Positions 22,519 to 32,683 of a stretch of DNA of 64,000 bases are shown one piece after another; position 1 is the stretch's first letter; every line of letters starts with the position of its first letter. Position numbers and translations under genes: made by a program. The notes beneath the pieces were generated by a model. The model ran no database searches, was not told the origin of the DNA, and was given only the letters and a program-made list of their open reading frames with translations. The stretch comes from Gammaproteobacteria bacterium (GTDB taxonomy: Bacteria > Pseudomonadota > Gammaproteobacteria > Arenicellales > Poriferihabitantaceae), in the NCBI GenBank assembly GCA_024644945.1, contig JAHEGU010000005.1, positions 56,440 to 120,439 on the forward strand. Direction: 5' to 3'.

Positions 22519-23742
22519 ATGGCTAAAGCTAAAGCAAAACAAGTACCCCTGGTATTTGCCTGGAACGGTCTTGACAAAGCTAACCGGAAAGCCTCTGGCG
22601 AACTGGAGGCTCAGAATGTTCAGGCGGCGAGAATGTTGCTGCGTCGTCAGGGAATTCGAGTTAAGAAGATTCGAAAACAAGCATCCCCAATGTTCAGTTT
22701 TGGGAATACCGTTAAAGTTAAAGACATCGTATTCATGACTCGTCAGTTGGCGACAATGATTGAAGCAGGCATCCCAATTGCCCAATCTTTGCGTGGCATT
22801 GCCCTTGGTCACGAAAACGCTGCGGTAAAAGCTCTTCTGGGGAAGATCCGATCCGATGTGGAAGCGGGTACCAACTTAAGTACCAGTCTTAAAAAGCATC
22901 CCCAGCACTTCAATCGGCTTTATACCAGCCTTGTAACCGTAGGCGAGCAATCTGGTACCCTTGATATTCTGATGAACAAGATCGCCGGTTATCTGGAGAA
23001 AATTGAAGAGATAAAAGGCAAGGTACGCTCGGCACTATTTTATCCGGCCATGGTAATCATAGTCGCGATTGTGATTGTAGCCGTATTGTTGATTATGGTA
23101 ATTCCGGAATTTGAAACACTTTTCAGTGATTTTGGGGCTGACCTTCCTTCCCTCACCCGCTGGGTGGTTACCCTTTCTCACTCCGTCCAAGAGTATTGGT
23201 TTGTCTATCTGGTTAGCTCCATGATCGGAATCACGGCAACAATATTTACTTATAAACGATCAACCAAGATGCAGTATTTGTTTGACAAATTCTCGCTCAA
23301 AGTTCCGATATTTGGACCAATTATTCGTAAAGCCATCATTGCTCGAACAGCTAGAACCCTTGCAACCATGTTTGGCGCGGGTATCCCTCTGGTAGATGCC
23401 CTGGAAACCGTGGCAAGTGCAGCGGGCAATGCTGTTTACCGAGATGGGATTCTTGCGGTTCGCCGCGACGTCACCACCGGTCGCTCTTTAGAGGGATCGA
23501 TCACCGATACTGGCCTTTTCCCGGGAATGGTTATACAGATGGTGGCGACCGGCGAGGAAGCTGGTGAACTGGAACGTATGCTGGATAAAGTTGCGGATTT
23601 CTTCGAAACCGAGGTCGACAACGCGGTGGCGATTATCGCCAGCCTGGTGGAGCCGTTCCTGATCATCATACTTGGCGTAATTGTCGGTACCATCGTTATT
23701 GCGATGTATTTGCCAATCTTTAAGTTAGGCGCTGTTTTTTAG
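22519..23742 (+). CDS. pilC: Type IV pilus inner-membrane platform protein PilC
   Basis: 407 residues with two repeated T2SSF domains. The first has FMTRQLATMIEAGIPIAQSL and a membrane pair near residues 175-240. The second has ARTARTLATMFGAGIPLVDAL and a C-terminal hydrophobic segment near residues 375-400. PilC is the inner-membrane platform on which PilB and PilT act. It starts 5 bases after pilB. Confidence 0.95.
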   Translation: MAKAKAKQVPLVFAWNGLDKANRKASGELEAQNVQAARMLLRRQGIRVKKIRKQASPMFSFGNTVKVKDIVFMTRQLATMIEAGIPIAQSLRGIALGHENAAVKALLGKIRSDVEAGTNLSTSLKKHPQHFNRLYTSLVTVGEQSGTLDILMNKIAGYLEKIEEIKGKVRSALFYPAMVIIVAIVIVAVLLIMVIPEFETLFSDFGADLPSLTRWVVTLSHSVQEYWFVYLVSSMIGITATIFTYKRSTKMQYLFDKFSLKVPIFGPIIRKAIIARTARTLATMFGAGIPLVDALETVASAAGNAVYRDGILAVRRDVTTGRSLEGSITDTGLFPGMVIQMVATGEEAGELERMLDKVADFFETEVDNAVAIIASLVEPFLIIILGVIVGTIVIAMYLPIFKLGAVF

Positions 23743-23762
23743 GCATACGGGCCTTCCAGGTT

Positions 23763-24644
23763 TTGCTGCAGCTGCTCCAACATCCAGTCTATGGACTGGC
23801 CTTCATGCTGTTACTGGGCGCCTGCATCGGCAGCTTCCTGAATGTAGTGATATTGCGCTTGCCTGTGATGCTGCATAACGAATGGCAACTGCAATGCGCG
23901 GAACTTCTGGGGAAAGAATACGCCGGGAACTCAGATCAGAACGCCCAGCAAAGCAATAGATTTAATCTTAGTTTTCCCGCGTCCCATTGCCCAAAGTGTC
24001 AACATCCGCTTAGAGCCTGGCATAATATTCCAATTCTGAGCTATATCCTGCTCCTGGGGCGATGCGCATGGTGTAAAGAGAAGATTCCATGGCGCTATCC
24101 TTTAGTCGAAATACTGACTGCAGCGGCTACAGTGCACTTAGCCTGGCATATGGGAGTGGGGTGGCCATTAGTTTCATGCCTGTTCCTGGTTTGGTCCTTA
24201 ATCTGTCTGACTGCGATCGATATAGATCACCAGTTACTGCCAGATAACATCACTATTCCTTTAGTATGGGCTGGATTGCTGGTCAACTACTTCGGGCTGA
24301 TCACGACGCTGGACTCAGCTCTAATTGGCGCAATTGCCGGATATCTGGGCTTCTGGGTGGTATATCATGCACATCACAAGCTTACCGGCCGTGAAGGGCT
24401 CGGATATGGTGACTTCAAACTATTGGCCGCACTAGGCGCTTGGCTGGGATGGGAAATGCTGCCAATGATCGTACTAGTTGCGTCTATTTCAGGAACCATA
24501 CTTTCTTTAATGATGATGGTTTCTCGAAAGCTTGATACTCGTGCACCTGTTTCGTTTGGGCCGTTTCTGGCATTCGGTGGCTGGCTGGCACTCGTATGGG
24601 GGCACGAAATCACTGCAGGATATCTTAAACTGCTGAACTTCTAA
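23763..24644 (+). CDS. pilD: Prepilin peptidase / N-methyltransferase PilD
   Basis: 293 residues, a polytopic aspartyl protease. It keeps the cytoplasmic zinc domain with both CxxC pairs (CPKCQHPL and CAWCKEKIPWRYPLVE), and both catalytic aspartates (IDIDHQLLPD and GYGDFKLLAALGAW). It cleaves and N-methylates type IV prepilins and pseudopilins. The start is taken as TTG at 23763, 20 bases after pilC; no ATG lies upstream in frame, and the first internal Met (residue 16) would remove part of the first membrane segment. It overlaps coaE by one base. Confidence 0.93.
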   Translation: MLQLLQHPVYGLAFMLLLGACIGSFLNVVILRLPVMLHNEWQLQCAELLGKEYAGNSDQNAQQSNRFNLSFPASHCPKCQHPLRAWHNIPILSYILLLGRCAWCKEKIPWRYPLVEILTAAATVHLAWHMGVGWPLVSCLFLVWSLICLTAIDIDHQLLPDNITIPLVWAGLLVNYFGLITTLDSALIGAIAGYLGFWVVYHAHHKLTGREGLGYGDFKLLAALGAWLGWEMLPMIVLVASISGTILSLMMMVSRKLDTRAPVSFGPFLAFGGWLALVWGHEITAGYLKLLNF

Positions 24645-25246
24645 TGGCAGTTAAAATAGGACTGACTGGCGGCATCGGCAGCGGGAAATCTTTGGTCGCC
24701 TCCATTTTCAGACAACTCGGTGTCGAGGTCATTGACGCCGACTATATTGCTCGTGAAGTCACGCGACCCGGTGGAAAAGCATTGACCGAGATCGTAAGGC
24801 GGTTTGGTGAACGGATCCTGTCATCAGATGGTCAACTGGACCGCAAGAGCCTGGGAGATATTGTGTTTTCTGATCGAGAACAGCGACTATGGCTGGAATC
24901 TCTGCTTCATCCCGAAATTCGTATGCGAATGAATCTACAGGCCTCGGAGTGCCTAGATCCATACTGCATCCTCGAGATCCCGTTGTTGCTTGAAAGCGGC
25001 CGGCACCTTGATATGACAAAAGTGATTGTGGTGCACTGCCCGCAAAACATTCGAATCCAACGCTTGAAAGACTTCAGAGACATGCGGGCAGCGGCTATCG
25101 AAGGGGTACTGCAAAGCCAAGCCAGCGACGAAGAACGGCTGGCAATAGCGGATTACGTGATCGACAACTCCGGGGACATTGCAGATCTCAATCCTCAGGT
25201 CAATAAAGTTCACGACGCGCTGGTTCAGAAGTATGGGTCCGATTAA
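24644..25246 (+). CDS. coaE: Dephospho-CoA kinase CoaE
   Basis: A 200-residue P-loop kinase: LTGGIGSGKSLVASIFRQLG at the start, VIDADYIAREVTRPGG (substrate region) and LEIPLLLESG (lid-adjacent motif). CoaE phosphorylates dephospho-CoA to complete CoA synthesis. It is the last gene of pilBCD-coaE. In many relatives yacG and zapD follow; here only 68 bases separate it from the convergent mutT. Confidence 0.95.
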   Translation: MAVKIGLTGGIGSGKSLVASIFRQLGVEVIDADYIAREVTRPGGKALTEIVRRFGERILSSDGQLDRKSLGDIVFSDREQRLWLESLLHPEIRMRMNLQASECLDPYCILEIPLLLESGRHLDMTKVIVVHCPQNIRIQRLKDFRDMRAAAIEGVLQSQASDEERLAIADYVIDNSGDIADLNPQVNKVHDALVQKYGSD

Positions 25247-25314
25247 TTTAAACACCGAGGCGATACTGGCCGTTCTAAAAAGCCCAGCATGCACAAGCTC
25301 ATTTCAATTTGAGG

Positions 25315-25725
25315 TCAACGAAGCTCTCGAATCGCTTGCACAATTGGCAGCACCGCATCAAGCACGTCATACTTTAGAATCTGTTCCAGACTGACCCAGG
25401 CGATATTCTGGCCCTCTCGCCCTTCCGGCTCTCCATCGAATTCCGTAACCAGATATGTATCAAGCCTGACACGGGCATGATCATAGTTGTGTGTGACGAC
25501 AATCAGTGGCGCAATCTGGCCCACGTCTATTCCAAGCTCTTCCTTGAGCTCCCGTCCCAGAGCATGGTCAGGCTCTTCCCCTTCCTCAAGCTTTCCGCCA
25601 GGAAACTCCCATTTACCAGGTTTCGGCGTTCCAGGACGACGTTGTTGAATCAATACGCAGCCGTGGGCGTTTTGAAGGATACCTACTACGACGTATAGTC
25701 GATTATCCGGGGCTTTAGAGTCCAA
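25315..25725 (-). CDS. mutT: 8-oxo-dGTP diphosphatase MutT
   Basis: 136 residues with a perfect Nudix box, G44-x5-E50-x7-R58-E59-x2-E62-E63-x-G65 (GKLEEGEEPDHALGRELKEE). The start region YVVVGILQNAHGCVLIQQRR and KWEFPGGK are typical of MutT, which removes 8-oxo-dGTP from the nucleotide pool. It follows argJ by 17 bases; the mutT-argJ-secA order matches other gammaproteobacteria. Confidence 0.92.
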   Translation of the reverse strand: MDSKAPDNRLYVVVGILQNAHGCVLIQQRRPGTPKPGKWEFPGGKLEEGEEPDHALGRELKEELGIDVGQIAPLIVVTHNYDHARVRLDTYLVTEFDGEPEGREGQNIAWVSLEQILKYDVLDAVLPIVQAIRELR

Positions 25726-25742
25726 GAAAAATGGGGAGTAGT

Positions 25743-26978
25743 TTAAGATCGATAGTCTGCGTTGATCGAAATATAGTCATGGGTCAAATCACAAGTCCAG
25801 ACCGTGGAGCGCCCAGTGCCAGCCCCAAGATCGACCTCCAGCATGATTTCCTGACCTTTTAAATGCTGGGTGACCTGCGATTCATCGTAGCCATCGATGC
25901 GCTGCCCATTTTTAGTTATGCGAACACCTCCAAAGCGTATTTCCAAGTCTGCCTGGGAATAATTTTCAGTCGTTTTTCCTACTGCCATTACCACTCTACC
26001 CCAGTTAGCATCCTCTCCAGCGATGGCGGTTTTTACCAGCGGCGAGTTGGCGATCGTCTTAGCAACCCGCTTCGCCGCTGAATTATCTTCCGCCCCTGTG
26101 ACGACCACTTCAATCAACTTACTGGCCCCCTCTCCATCTCTAACTACTTGAATTGCCAACTCCTGCATTAGGTCAGTCATACCTAGCATAAAGTCGTTAA
26201 GCATTGGATCTGTCGCCGAGGAAGGAAAAGCGTTGTTCGCAACTCCGGTAGCAAACATAAGGCAAGTATCACTAGTGGAGGTGTCACTATCGACACTGAT
26301 CGCATTAAACGACCCCTCATTGGCCTTCACCAGCAAAGCTTGCAGAACATCCGCAGGAATCGCTGCGTCCGTAAACAAAAAAGCAAGCATAGTGGCCATA
26401 TCAGGCTCAATCATTCCCGAACCCTTAGCAATTCCGTTTAGAGTCACTGGAACACCAGCGATCTGTAAATTGCGTGTGACGGTCTTGGGGAAAGTGTCGG
26501 TCGTCATGATCGCTTTCGCGGCTTTTCCCCAACCCTCTTGCGACAACGAATCGTGCAATCTCTCAATGTTTTGAGTGATCCGTTCGATAGGAAGAAACTC
26601 ACCAATCACCCCCGTAGATGCGACAAATATTTCGCAGGGGTCACATCCAATTCGGTCCGCGACAGCGTTGGCGGTAGTCTCCACGTGCCGCAAACCGGTA
26701 TTGCCGGTAAAAGCATTTGCATTGCCCGAATTAACGATCAGCCCTCTTGCAATACCGCCTGATAATTGGTGTCTGCACCACAATACAGGTGCACTGGCGG
26801 TTCCTGACCGAGTTAAAACGCCCGCAACCGTTGTCTCAGGCGTGAATTCAGCCAGCATTAAGTCATCCCGATCAGGATATTTTATTCCTGCGGCGACCGC
26901 TCCGAGGTGGACCCCCTTCACCTTAGGTAACGAAGGAAAGTTGGACGGGGCTAGCGGCGACCTATTCAGACCGGGCAT
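25743..26978 (-). CDS. argJ: Ornithine acetyltransferase / N-acetylglutamate synthase ArgJ
   Basis: 411 residues. The self-cleavage site is present: KGSGMIEPDMATMLAFLFTD, cut between Ala and Thr of the MATML motif to give alpha and beta chains. Further motifs are NSGNANAFTG and GEDANWGRV. ArgJ transfers the acetyl group from N-acetylornithine to glutamate in the arginine pathway; some members also make N-acetylglutamate from acetyl-CoA. It lies between secA (97 bases) and mutT. Confidence 0.95.
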   Translation of the reverse strand: MPGLNRSPLAPSNFPSLPKVKGVHLGAVAAGIKYPDRDDLMLAEFTPETTVAGVLTRSGTASAPVLWCRHQLSGGIARGLIVNSGNANAFTGNTGLRHVETTANAVADRIGCDPCEIFVASTGVIGEFLPIERITQNIERLHDSLSQEGWGKAAKAIMTTDTFPKTVTRNLQIAGVPVTLNGIAKGSGMIEPDMATMLAFLFTDAAIPADVLQALLVKANEGSFNAISVDSDTSTSDTCLMFATGVANNAFPSSATDPMLNDFMLGMTDLMQELAIQVVRDGEGASKLIEVVVTGAEDNSAAKRVAKTIANSPLVKTAIAGEDANWGRVVMAVGKTTENYSQADLEIRFGGVRITKNGQRIDGYDESQVTQHLKGQEIMLEVDLGAGTGRSTVWTCDLTHDYISINADYRS

Positions 26979-27075
26979 ACGCTATGACAGAAATTACGCC
27001 ACTTGACCAACTGCCCAGGAAGTTTTTGAGTCAAATCAGTTGAATCAAGTTGCTTGGTCATGGGTTGATGAGAAC

Positions 27076-29817
27076 TTAGGCTAATCGTCCATGACACTGC
27101 TTGTACTTTTTTCCTGATCCACAAGGACAGGGGTCATTTCGACCCACCTTCTTTCCCTGTCGAACCACGGTCTGAGCTCGCTTAGGGGCAGGACTCCTGG
27201 ATTGTCCGTCTGCCTGCGCGCCAGATTCCTCTTGATCGCCAGTCGGTTGCGCGGCGTCATCATGAATAAATTTCATGTTTTGCTGCTGCTGCAGTCTCTG
27301 CAGCTCGCGCTGCTGCGCCTCAATTTCAGCCAATTCCTGCTCAGTGGGAATGTGCAGCCGCGCCAATGTTGTTGAGACAGTGTATTTTACATCCTCAAGC
27401 AGTTGCCTAAACATCTCGAACGCTTCTCGCTTGTACTCCTGCTTAGGATTTTTCTGCGCGTAACCTCTAAGTCCGATACCTTGCCTGAGGTGGTCCATGC
27501 TGGCGAGATGCTCCTTCCACTGTTCATCTAAAAGCTTCAGCATCACCGCCTTCTCAAAATGCCGCATCGCTTCAGCACCGACACGTTGCTCCTTCTCGTC
27601 AATCATTGCTTCCAGTGACGCGACAATTTTATTTCTCAGAACTTCCTCATGAAGCTCCTCGTCTTCATCAAGCCATTGCTGAACGGGTAACTGTATAGCA
27701 AATTCACTTTGCAGGTCCTGCTCCAGCGACTCAATGTCCCACTGTTCTTCAAGGGTCTGAGGGGGCACGCTGCGGCTGATTACCGCCTCAGCGACTTCCG
27801 CACGGTTATGCTTGATATAGTCAGAAATATCATCAGTCTCCATCAACATATTGCGTTGCTCATAGATGACTTTGCGTTGCTCATTAGCCACGTCGTCATA
27901 TTCAAGCAATTGTTTTCTGATATCGAAATTGTGCCCTTCGACTTTTTTCTGAGCATTTTCGATAGCGCGGGTCACCCACGGATGCTCGATAGCTTCTCCT
28001 TCTTCCATTCCGAGTTTTTGCATCAGACTGGAGATACGTTCTGATCCAAAAATTCGCATCAGGTTATCTTCCAGTGACAAATAGAAGCAACTCGATCCCG
28101 GGTCACCCTGACGACCGCAGCGGCCTCGAAGTTGATTATCTACTCGTCTCGATTCATTGCGTTCTGTGCCTAGCACATGCAGTCCACCCGCATCCAACAC
28201 CTGCTGATGCCTCAGCTTCCACGCCTCTCTGGCTGCTTCATGCTCATTTTCAGCGATTTTGGCTAGTTCGATCTCAAGATTACCTCCGAGCACAATATCA
28301 GTGCCCCTACCCGCCATGTTCGTTGCTATCGTCACCCTTCCTGGCCGCCCGGCTTCGGCAATTATTTCAGCTTCGCGTTCATGCTGCTTAGCGTTTAACA
28401 CCTGATGGTCGATGGACAGATTGGATAATATGCCCGACAAGTATTCTGAAGAATCGATAGAGGCAGTTCCTACCAGCACCGGTTGGTTTCTACCCTGACA
28501 ATCCTGTATGGCATCGACAATGGCATCAAATTTCTCCTCGGTGGTTCGATAAACCAAATCAGGGTGATCCTCACGAATCATGGGTTGATTGGTCGGCAGC
28601 ACAACCACCTCAAGGTTGTATATCTGCATAAATTCGGGAGCTTCAGTGTCCGCGGTGCCGGTCATTCCTGACAGCTTGTCATACAGGCGAAAGTAATTCT
28701 GAAAAGTTATTGCCGCCAGGGTCTGGTTTTCCTGTTGAATAGCGACCCCTTCCTTTGCCTCGACCGCTTGATGCAGCCCGTCCGACCATCTGCGTCCCGG
28801 CATCATACGACCTGTGAACTCATCGATAATGACCACTTGGTTATCCCGCACGATGTAGTCAACATCTTTTTTAAACAGATTATGCGCCCGGAGGGCCGCA
28901 TAGAGATGATGCATAAGGCTTATATTCGCGAGCTCATACAACCCACCACCGTCTTCCAACAGTCCTTCGGCCACAAGTAATTCTTCAGCACGCTCATGGC
29001 CCTCTTCGGTGAGAGACACCTGGCGGCTTTTTTCGTCCACGCTGAAATCTCCCGGCCCTTCTTCCTCCTGCTGGATGCTCAGTTTAGGGACGACCATGTT
29101 GATTTTCTGGTAAAGCTCATTGCTTCCCTCTGCCGGCCCGGAGATGATCAATGGTGTACGCGCTTCGTCAATCAGAATCGAATCTACTTCATCGACAATG
29201 CCAAATCCCAATCCCTGCTGGAAACGGTCTTCCCCGGAAAACGCCATGTTGTCGCGCAGATAGTCGAATCCAAACTCATTATTAGTGCCGTAAACGATGT
29301 CGCACTGATAGGCCTCCTTTTTCTCTTCGGGCGGTTGACCGGACATGATCACACCAACTTTAAGCCCCAGAAAATTATAGATCTTCCCCATCCAATCAGC
29401 GTCCCGGCGGGCAAGATAATCGTTCACTGTGACGATGTGAACCGGGGAACCCGCAACTGCATTTAGGTAAGCCGGAAGGGTCGCCATTAGCGTCTTACCC
29501 TCCCCTGTTTTCATCTCCGCTATTTTTCCATCGTTCAACACCATGCCGCCAATAAGCTGCACATCATAGTGTCGCAATTCAAGAGTTCTTCGGGAAGCTT
29601 CGCGCACTACAGCGAATGCCGTTGGCAACACATCGTCGACAGTCTCGCCACTTTTCAGCCGTGAGCGAAGCTCATCGGTCTTAACCTGCAGCGCAGCATC
29701 CTCCAACTGCTGCATTTCCTCCTCCAGCTGGTTAATCTGAGCAACAATCTTGTGCATCTTGCCCAGCATTCGCTTATTGCGATCGCCAAAGACTTTTTTG
29801 AGTACGTTTTGCAGCAT
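27076..29817 (-). CDS. secA: Preprotein translocase ATPase SecA
   Basis: 913 residues, a usual length. It begins [20 protein letters not shown] and has Walker [54 protein letters not shown] and a C-terminal zinc SEC-C motif [19 protein letters not shown] that binds SecB and ribosomes. It drives Sec-dependent export. It is divergent from the DciA-type gene (72 bases). No secM-like gene lies between lpxC and secA. Confidence 0.97.
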   Translation of the reverse strand: MLQNVLKKVFGDRNKRMLGKMHKIVAQINQLEEEMQQLEDAALQVKTDELRSRLKSGETVDDVLPTAFAVVREASRRTLELRHYDVQLIGGMVLNDGKIAEMKTGEGKTLMATLPAYLNAVAGSPVHIVTVNDYLARRDADWMGKIYNFLGLKVGVIMSGQPPEEKKEAYQCDIVYGTNNEFGFDYLRDNMAFSGEDRFQQGLGFGIVDEVDSILIDEARTPLIISGPAEGSNELYQKINMVVPKLSIQQEEEGPGDFSVDEKSRQVSLTEEGHERAEELLVAEGLLEDGGGLYELANISLMHHLYAALRAHNLFKKDVDYIVRDNQVVIIDEFTGRMMPGRRWSDGLHQAVEAKEGVAIQQENQTLAAITFQNYFRLYDKLSGMTGTADTEAPEFMQIYNLEVVVLPTNQPMIREDHPDLVYRTTEEKFDAIVDAIQDCQGRNQPVLVGTASIDSSEYLSGILSNLSIDHQVLNAKQHEREAEIIAEAGRPGRVTIATNMAGRGTDIVLGGNLEIELAKIAENEHEAAREAWKLRHQQVLDAGGLHVLGTERNESRRVDNQLRGRCGRQGDPGSSCFYLSLEDNLMRIFGSERISSLMQKLGMEEGEAIEHPWVTRAIENAQKKVEGHNFDIRKQLLEYDDVANEQRKVIYEQRNMLMETDDISDYIKHNRAEVAEAVISRSVPPQTLEEQWDIESLEQDLQSEFAIQLPVQQWLDEDEELHEEVLRNKIVASLEAMIDEKEQRVGAEAMRHFEKAVMLKLLDEQWKEHLASMDHLRQGIGLRGYAQKNPKQEYKREAFEMFRQLLEDVKYTVSTTLARLHIPTEQELAEIEAQQRELQRLQQQQNMKFIHDDAAQPTGDQEESGAQADGQSRSPAPKRAQTVVRQGKKVGRNDPCPCGSGKKYKQCHGRLA

Positions 29818-29889
29818 GAATCCAGTATTATTTCGCTGTTTGCGCCAGTCCGGATTATGCCAGAGTCAAGCACAAGTGAGTGTTCCACA

Positions 29890-30354
29890 ATGAAAAGTAA
29901 ATACGTCCAAATGCCGGGAATCAAAGAGTTTCGATCGGTTTCCAGCTTATTAAGAACTCAACTTACAAATACTGATGACGGCCCTGTCGATCAAGCTATG
30001 CAACAACAGCTGCTCGATAGATGGCCCCGCTGTGCGGGAAAGGCAGCGATGTGGAGTTTTCCCTTACTGTTTCGTTCTGGAAGATTGGTAATTTTTACCG
30101 AATCGGCAATCTGGGCTACAGAGCTGCGACACCAACGACAAACTATTGAAAATGGTCTGGCTGGTCTTGGCGTGAATCAGATAGTTGTTCGTGCGTCTCC
30201 TGAGGTATTTCCTAAGAGAAACAACATACATAGAGCTGTCAGATTATCTCGAGGAAACAGCGAGAATATGTCGAAAACAGCGAGCAGGCTTAAGCATCCG
30301 GGACTCAAGGACGCGATAATTCGATTAGCACGCAGAGGAGACGGGGGAAACTAG
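29890..30354 (+). CDS. dciA: DciA-type DnaB helicase-loading protein (DUF721)
   Basis: 154 residues from the ATG at 29890. The core RLVIFTESAIWATELRHQRQ and VNQIVVRASPEVFP are the typical DUF721 sequence, preceded by a helical region with LLDRWPRCAGKAAMWSFP. DciA proteins help load the replicative helicase in bacteria lacking DnaC. The C terminus (about 110-154) is rich in Arg, Lys and Ser and probably disordered. An in-frame ATG at 29857 would add 11 residues. Position next to secA and lpxC matches other gammaproteobacteria and supports the call. Confidence 0.84.
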   Translation: MKSKYVQMPGIKEFRSVSSLLRTQLTNTDDGPVDQAMQQQLLDRWPRCAGKAAMWSFPLLFRSGRLVIFTESAIWATELRHQRQTIENGLAGLGVNQIVVRASPEVFPKRNNIHRAVRLSRGNSENMSKTASRLKHPGLKDAIIRLARRGDGGN

Positions 30355-30375
30355 TAAAGTAATGCGCTGGTGCAG

Positions 30376-30396
30376 GTCAGCAGTCAGCAGTCAGCA
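30376..30396 (+). repeat. Three tandem copies of GTCAGCA
   Basis: Seven-base unit GTCAGCA is repeated exactly three times in the 52-base gap between the dciA-type gene and lpxC (convergent ends). It is too short to infer a function and could be a slippage product. Confidence 0.7.
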
Positions 30397-30406
30397 ATCC
30401 GTTAAA

Positions 30407-31315
30407 TCATGCAGTCACTGTTCTGACGAAAGATATGGGTACTTCGGCTTCGTCCTGGTAGGTAACCAGCTCCCAGGCGGACTTGTCTTTGATTAACTGA
30501 CGCAACAGTCGGTTATTCAGTGCATGACCTGATTTGTGGGCGCTAAATTCGCCAATTAGAGGATGGCCTAGTAGATAGAGATCACCAATGGCATCCAGCA
30601 CCTTGTGCTTAACGAATTCATCTTCGTAACGCAAACCATCATCATTCAAAATATGAAAGGAATCCATCACAATTGCATTGTCGAAACTGCCTCCTTGGGC
30701 AAGTCCCGCATTGCGCAGCGCTTCTAAATCGTCCATAAAACCGAAAGTACGTGCCCGGCTGACTTCTTTGACGAATGAAGTAGTCGAAAAGTCTACCGAT
30801 GCCGTCTGCGTGGAATTTTGTAGAATTGGATGATCAAAGTCGATTGCAAACGAAACCTTGAAACCATTGAAGGGCTCGAATTTGACCCATTTGTCATCAT
30901 CCTGTATCACACAAGGTTTTTTAATTCGGATGAACTGTTTTAGCTTTTTCTGCTCCATAATGCCCGCTGACTGCAGCAGAAACACAAACGGTCCAGCACT
31001 TCCGTCCATAATCGGGACTTCGGGAGCACTCAGCTCCACATAGGCATTGTCGATTCCCATGCCTGCAAAGGCCGACATGAGGTGCTCCACTGTGGAAATT
31101 TTGATTCCATTCCTCTCCAGAGTGGTCGAAAGCCGCGTATCACTGACGTTCTCCGGCCTGGCGGGGACCTCAATCTCAGCATCCAGGTCTGTCCTGATAA
31201 AGATAATACCGGTGTCTTCCGACGCGGGACGCAAGGTTAAATAAACCTTTTTTCCGGTATGTAGACCTACCCCCGTGGCGCGAATTATATTCTTAAGCGT
31301 GCGCTGTCTGATCAT
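30407..31315 (-). CDS. lpxC: UDP-3-O-acyl-N-acetylglucosamine deacetylase LpxC
   Basis: 302 residues. It starts [20 protein letters not shown] and has the zinc-binding region [20 protein letters not shown] (His of VEHL) and [14 protein letters not shown] plus the [10 protein letters not shown] ending. LpxC is the committed step of lipid A synthesis. It is the last gene of the dcw cluster, 136 bases after ftsZ. The SD-like AGAGGTG is set about 10 bases from the ATG. Confidence 0.96.
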   Translation of the reverse strand: MIRQRTLKNIIRATGVGLHTGKKVYLTLRPASEDTGIIFIRTDLDAEIEVPARPENVSDTRLSTTLERNGIKISTVEHLMSAFAGMGIDNAYVELSAPEVPIMDGSAGPFVFLLQSAGIMEQKKLKQFIRIKKPCVIQDDDKWVKFEPFNGFKVSFAIDFDHPILQNSTQTASVDFSTTSFVKEVSRARTFGFMDDLEALRNAGLAQGGSFDNAIVMDSFHILNDDGLRYEDEFVKHKVLDAIGDLYLLGHPLIGEFSAHKSGHALNNRLLRQLIKDKSAWELVTYQDEAEVPISFVRTVTA

Positions 31316-31341
31316 ACCAGGAGGACACCTCTTTTTAGAGT

Positions 31342-31384
31342 AATTGTAGTGTGGGACGGAAAACGGGCGGATACTACACTAATT
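31342..31384. other. Imperfect inverted repeat between ftsZ and lpxC
   Basis: AATTGTAGTGT on the plus strand is matched about 23 bases later by ACACTAATT, giving arms that pair apart from a two-base gap. It lies 27 bases ahead of the lpxC start. It could be an operator, a hairpin in the lpxC leader or chance; no U run follows, so a terminator is unlikely. Confidence 0.3.
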
Positions 31385-31451
31385 CGGGTCAAATTAGAAC
31401 CGGGCGTCCTTAGTCAGTACCCGCCGCCGTTACTTGCACATTAACACAATT

Positions 31452-32612
31452 TCAGTCCGCTTGTCGCCGTAAAAACGCTGGAATATCAAGGTGATCGATA
31501 TCGAGTTGCGCCGCTTCAGCAGTCGCTGCACCACCTCTTCCAAAGCGCTTCGGGGGAACTACCGCACCTTTAGGAAGCTCATTATCAGGCTCCGGCTTCG
31601 GTGGCGGAGGAGGAGACACCGCTTTTACTGGCTTTTCCGCGAATTTGGCCGGTTTATTTTCATTGAGACCCGTAGCCACCATAGTTACGCGCAGATCGCC
31701 CTGCATCTCGGGGTCGAACGCAGTCCCTATGACGACATTGGCGTCCGGGGCGGCGTATTCATGGATCGCATTACCTACCGCCTCAAACTCACCAATGGCC
31801 ATATCCGGGCCCGCGGTTATGTTCACCAACAGCCCTTTGGCCCCGTGTAAATTGACATCTTCCAGAAGAGGGCTAGAAATTGCCTGTCGAGCCGCCTCCA
31901 CCGCCCTGTTCTCGCCGTTTGCCGTCGCTGAGCCCATCATCGCCTTACCCATTTCCAGCATCACTGTTCGGACATCAGCAAAATCCACATTGATCAAACC
32001 CGGACGGGTGATAAGTTCTGAAATACCCTGCACAGCGTTAAATAAAACTTCATTGGCTTTGGCAAAGGCATCAACAAGAGTAGCCTCATGACCCATCACG
32101 GCCAGAACTTTTTCATTCGGTATGGTAATCAATGAGTCGACATGCTGATGCAGGTCATCAATGCCTTGATACGCGAGATCAATGCGCTTTTTACCCTCGA
32201 ATGGAAAAGGTCGCGTTACTACTGCAACGGTTAGGATACCTTGCTCTCGGGCTATCTCAGCAATTACCGGCGCGGCACCAGTACCTGTGCCACCACCCAT
32301 TCCAGCGGTGATAAAAACCATATCGGCGCCGCTTATCGCATCAGAAATCCGATCGCAATCTTCCCTGGCCGCTTGTCGACCAACTTCCGGGTCTGCCCCT
32401 GCCCCAAGACCTTTAGTCAGGTTTTCACCCAACTGGAGGATCGTAGGAGCGTTAGATCGGGACAGCATCTGCGCATCAGTGTTAGCGTTGATAAACTCAA
32501 CACCTTCAAGGTCTGCTTTGAGCATATGCTCAACGGCGTTACCGCCGCCACCGCCAACACCGACGACCTTGATCACCGCCTGTTGACTTACTGCTTCTAC
32601 CAATTCAAACAT
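31452..32612 (-). CDS. ftsZ: Cell division GTPase FtsZ
   Basis: 386 residues from the ATG at 32612. An upstream GTG in frame is rejected because GGAGG at the right distance serves the ATG. The tubulin-like core has [14 protein letters not shown] and the signature [14 protein letters not shown]. The linker (about 320-370, [16 protein letters not shown]) is short and Pro-rich. The C-terminal tail [12 protein letters not shown] is the conserved peptide for FtsA and ZipA. FtsZ forms the division ring. It follows ftsA by 71 bases. Confidence 0.97.
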   Translation of the reverse strand: MFELVEAVSQQAVIKVVGVGGGGGNAVEHMLKADLEGVEFINANTDAQMLSRSNAPTILQLGENLTKGLGAGADPEVGRQAAREDCDRISDAISGADMVFITAGMGGGTGTGAAPVIAEIAREQGILTVAVVTRPFPFEGKKRIDLAYQGIDDLHQHVDSLITIPNEKVLAVMGHEATLVDAFAKANEVLFNAVQGISELITRPGLINVDFADVRTVMLEMGKAMMGSATANGENRAVEAARQAISSPLLEDVNLHGAKGLLVNITAGPDMAIGEFEAVGNAIHEYAAPDANVVIGTAFDPEMQGDLRVTMVATGLNENKPAKFAEKPVKAVSPPPPPKPEPDNELPKGAVVPPKRFGRGGAATAEAAQLDIDHLDIPAFLRRQAD

Positions 32613-32683
32613 AGTTACATCCTCCACGTGTGCAAGTAGGAAAACAAAAAAAATTGATGGACCTGTTTGAGAAATCCACCATT

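Noticed and set aside
32613..32627. Longer FtsZ starting at GTG (32627).
   Set aside because: The GTG overlaps the Shine-Dalgarno GGAGG used by the ATG at 32612, where FtsZ proteins normally begin.
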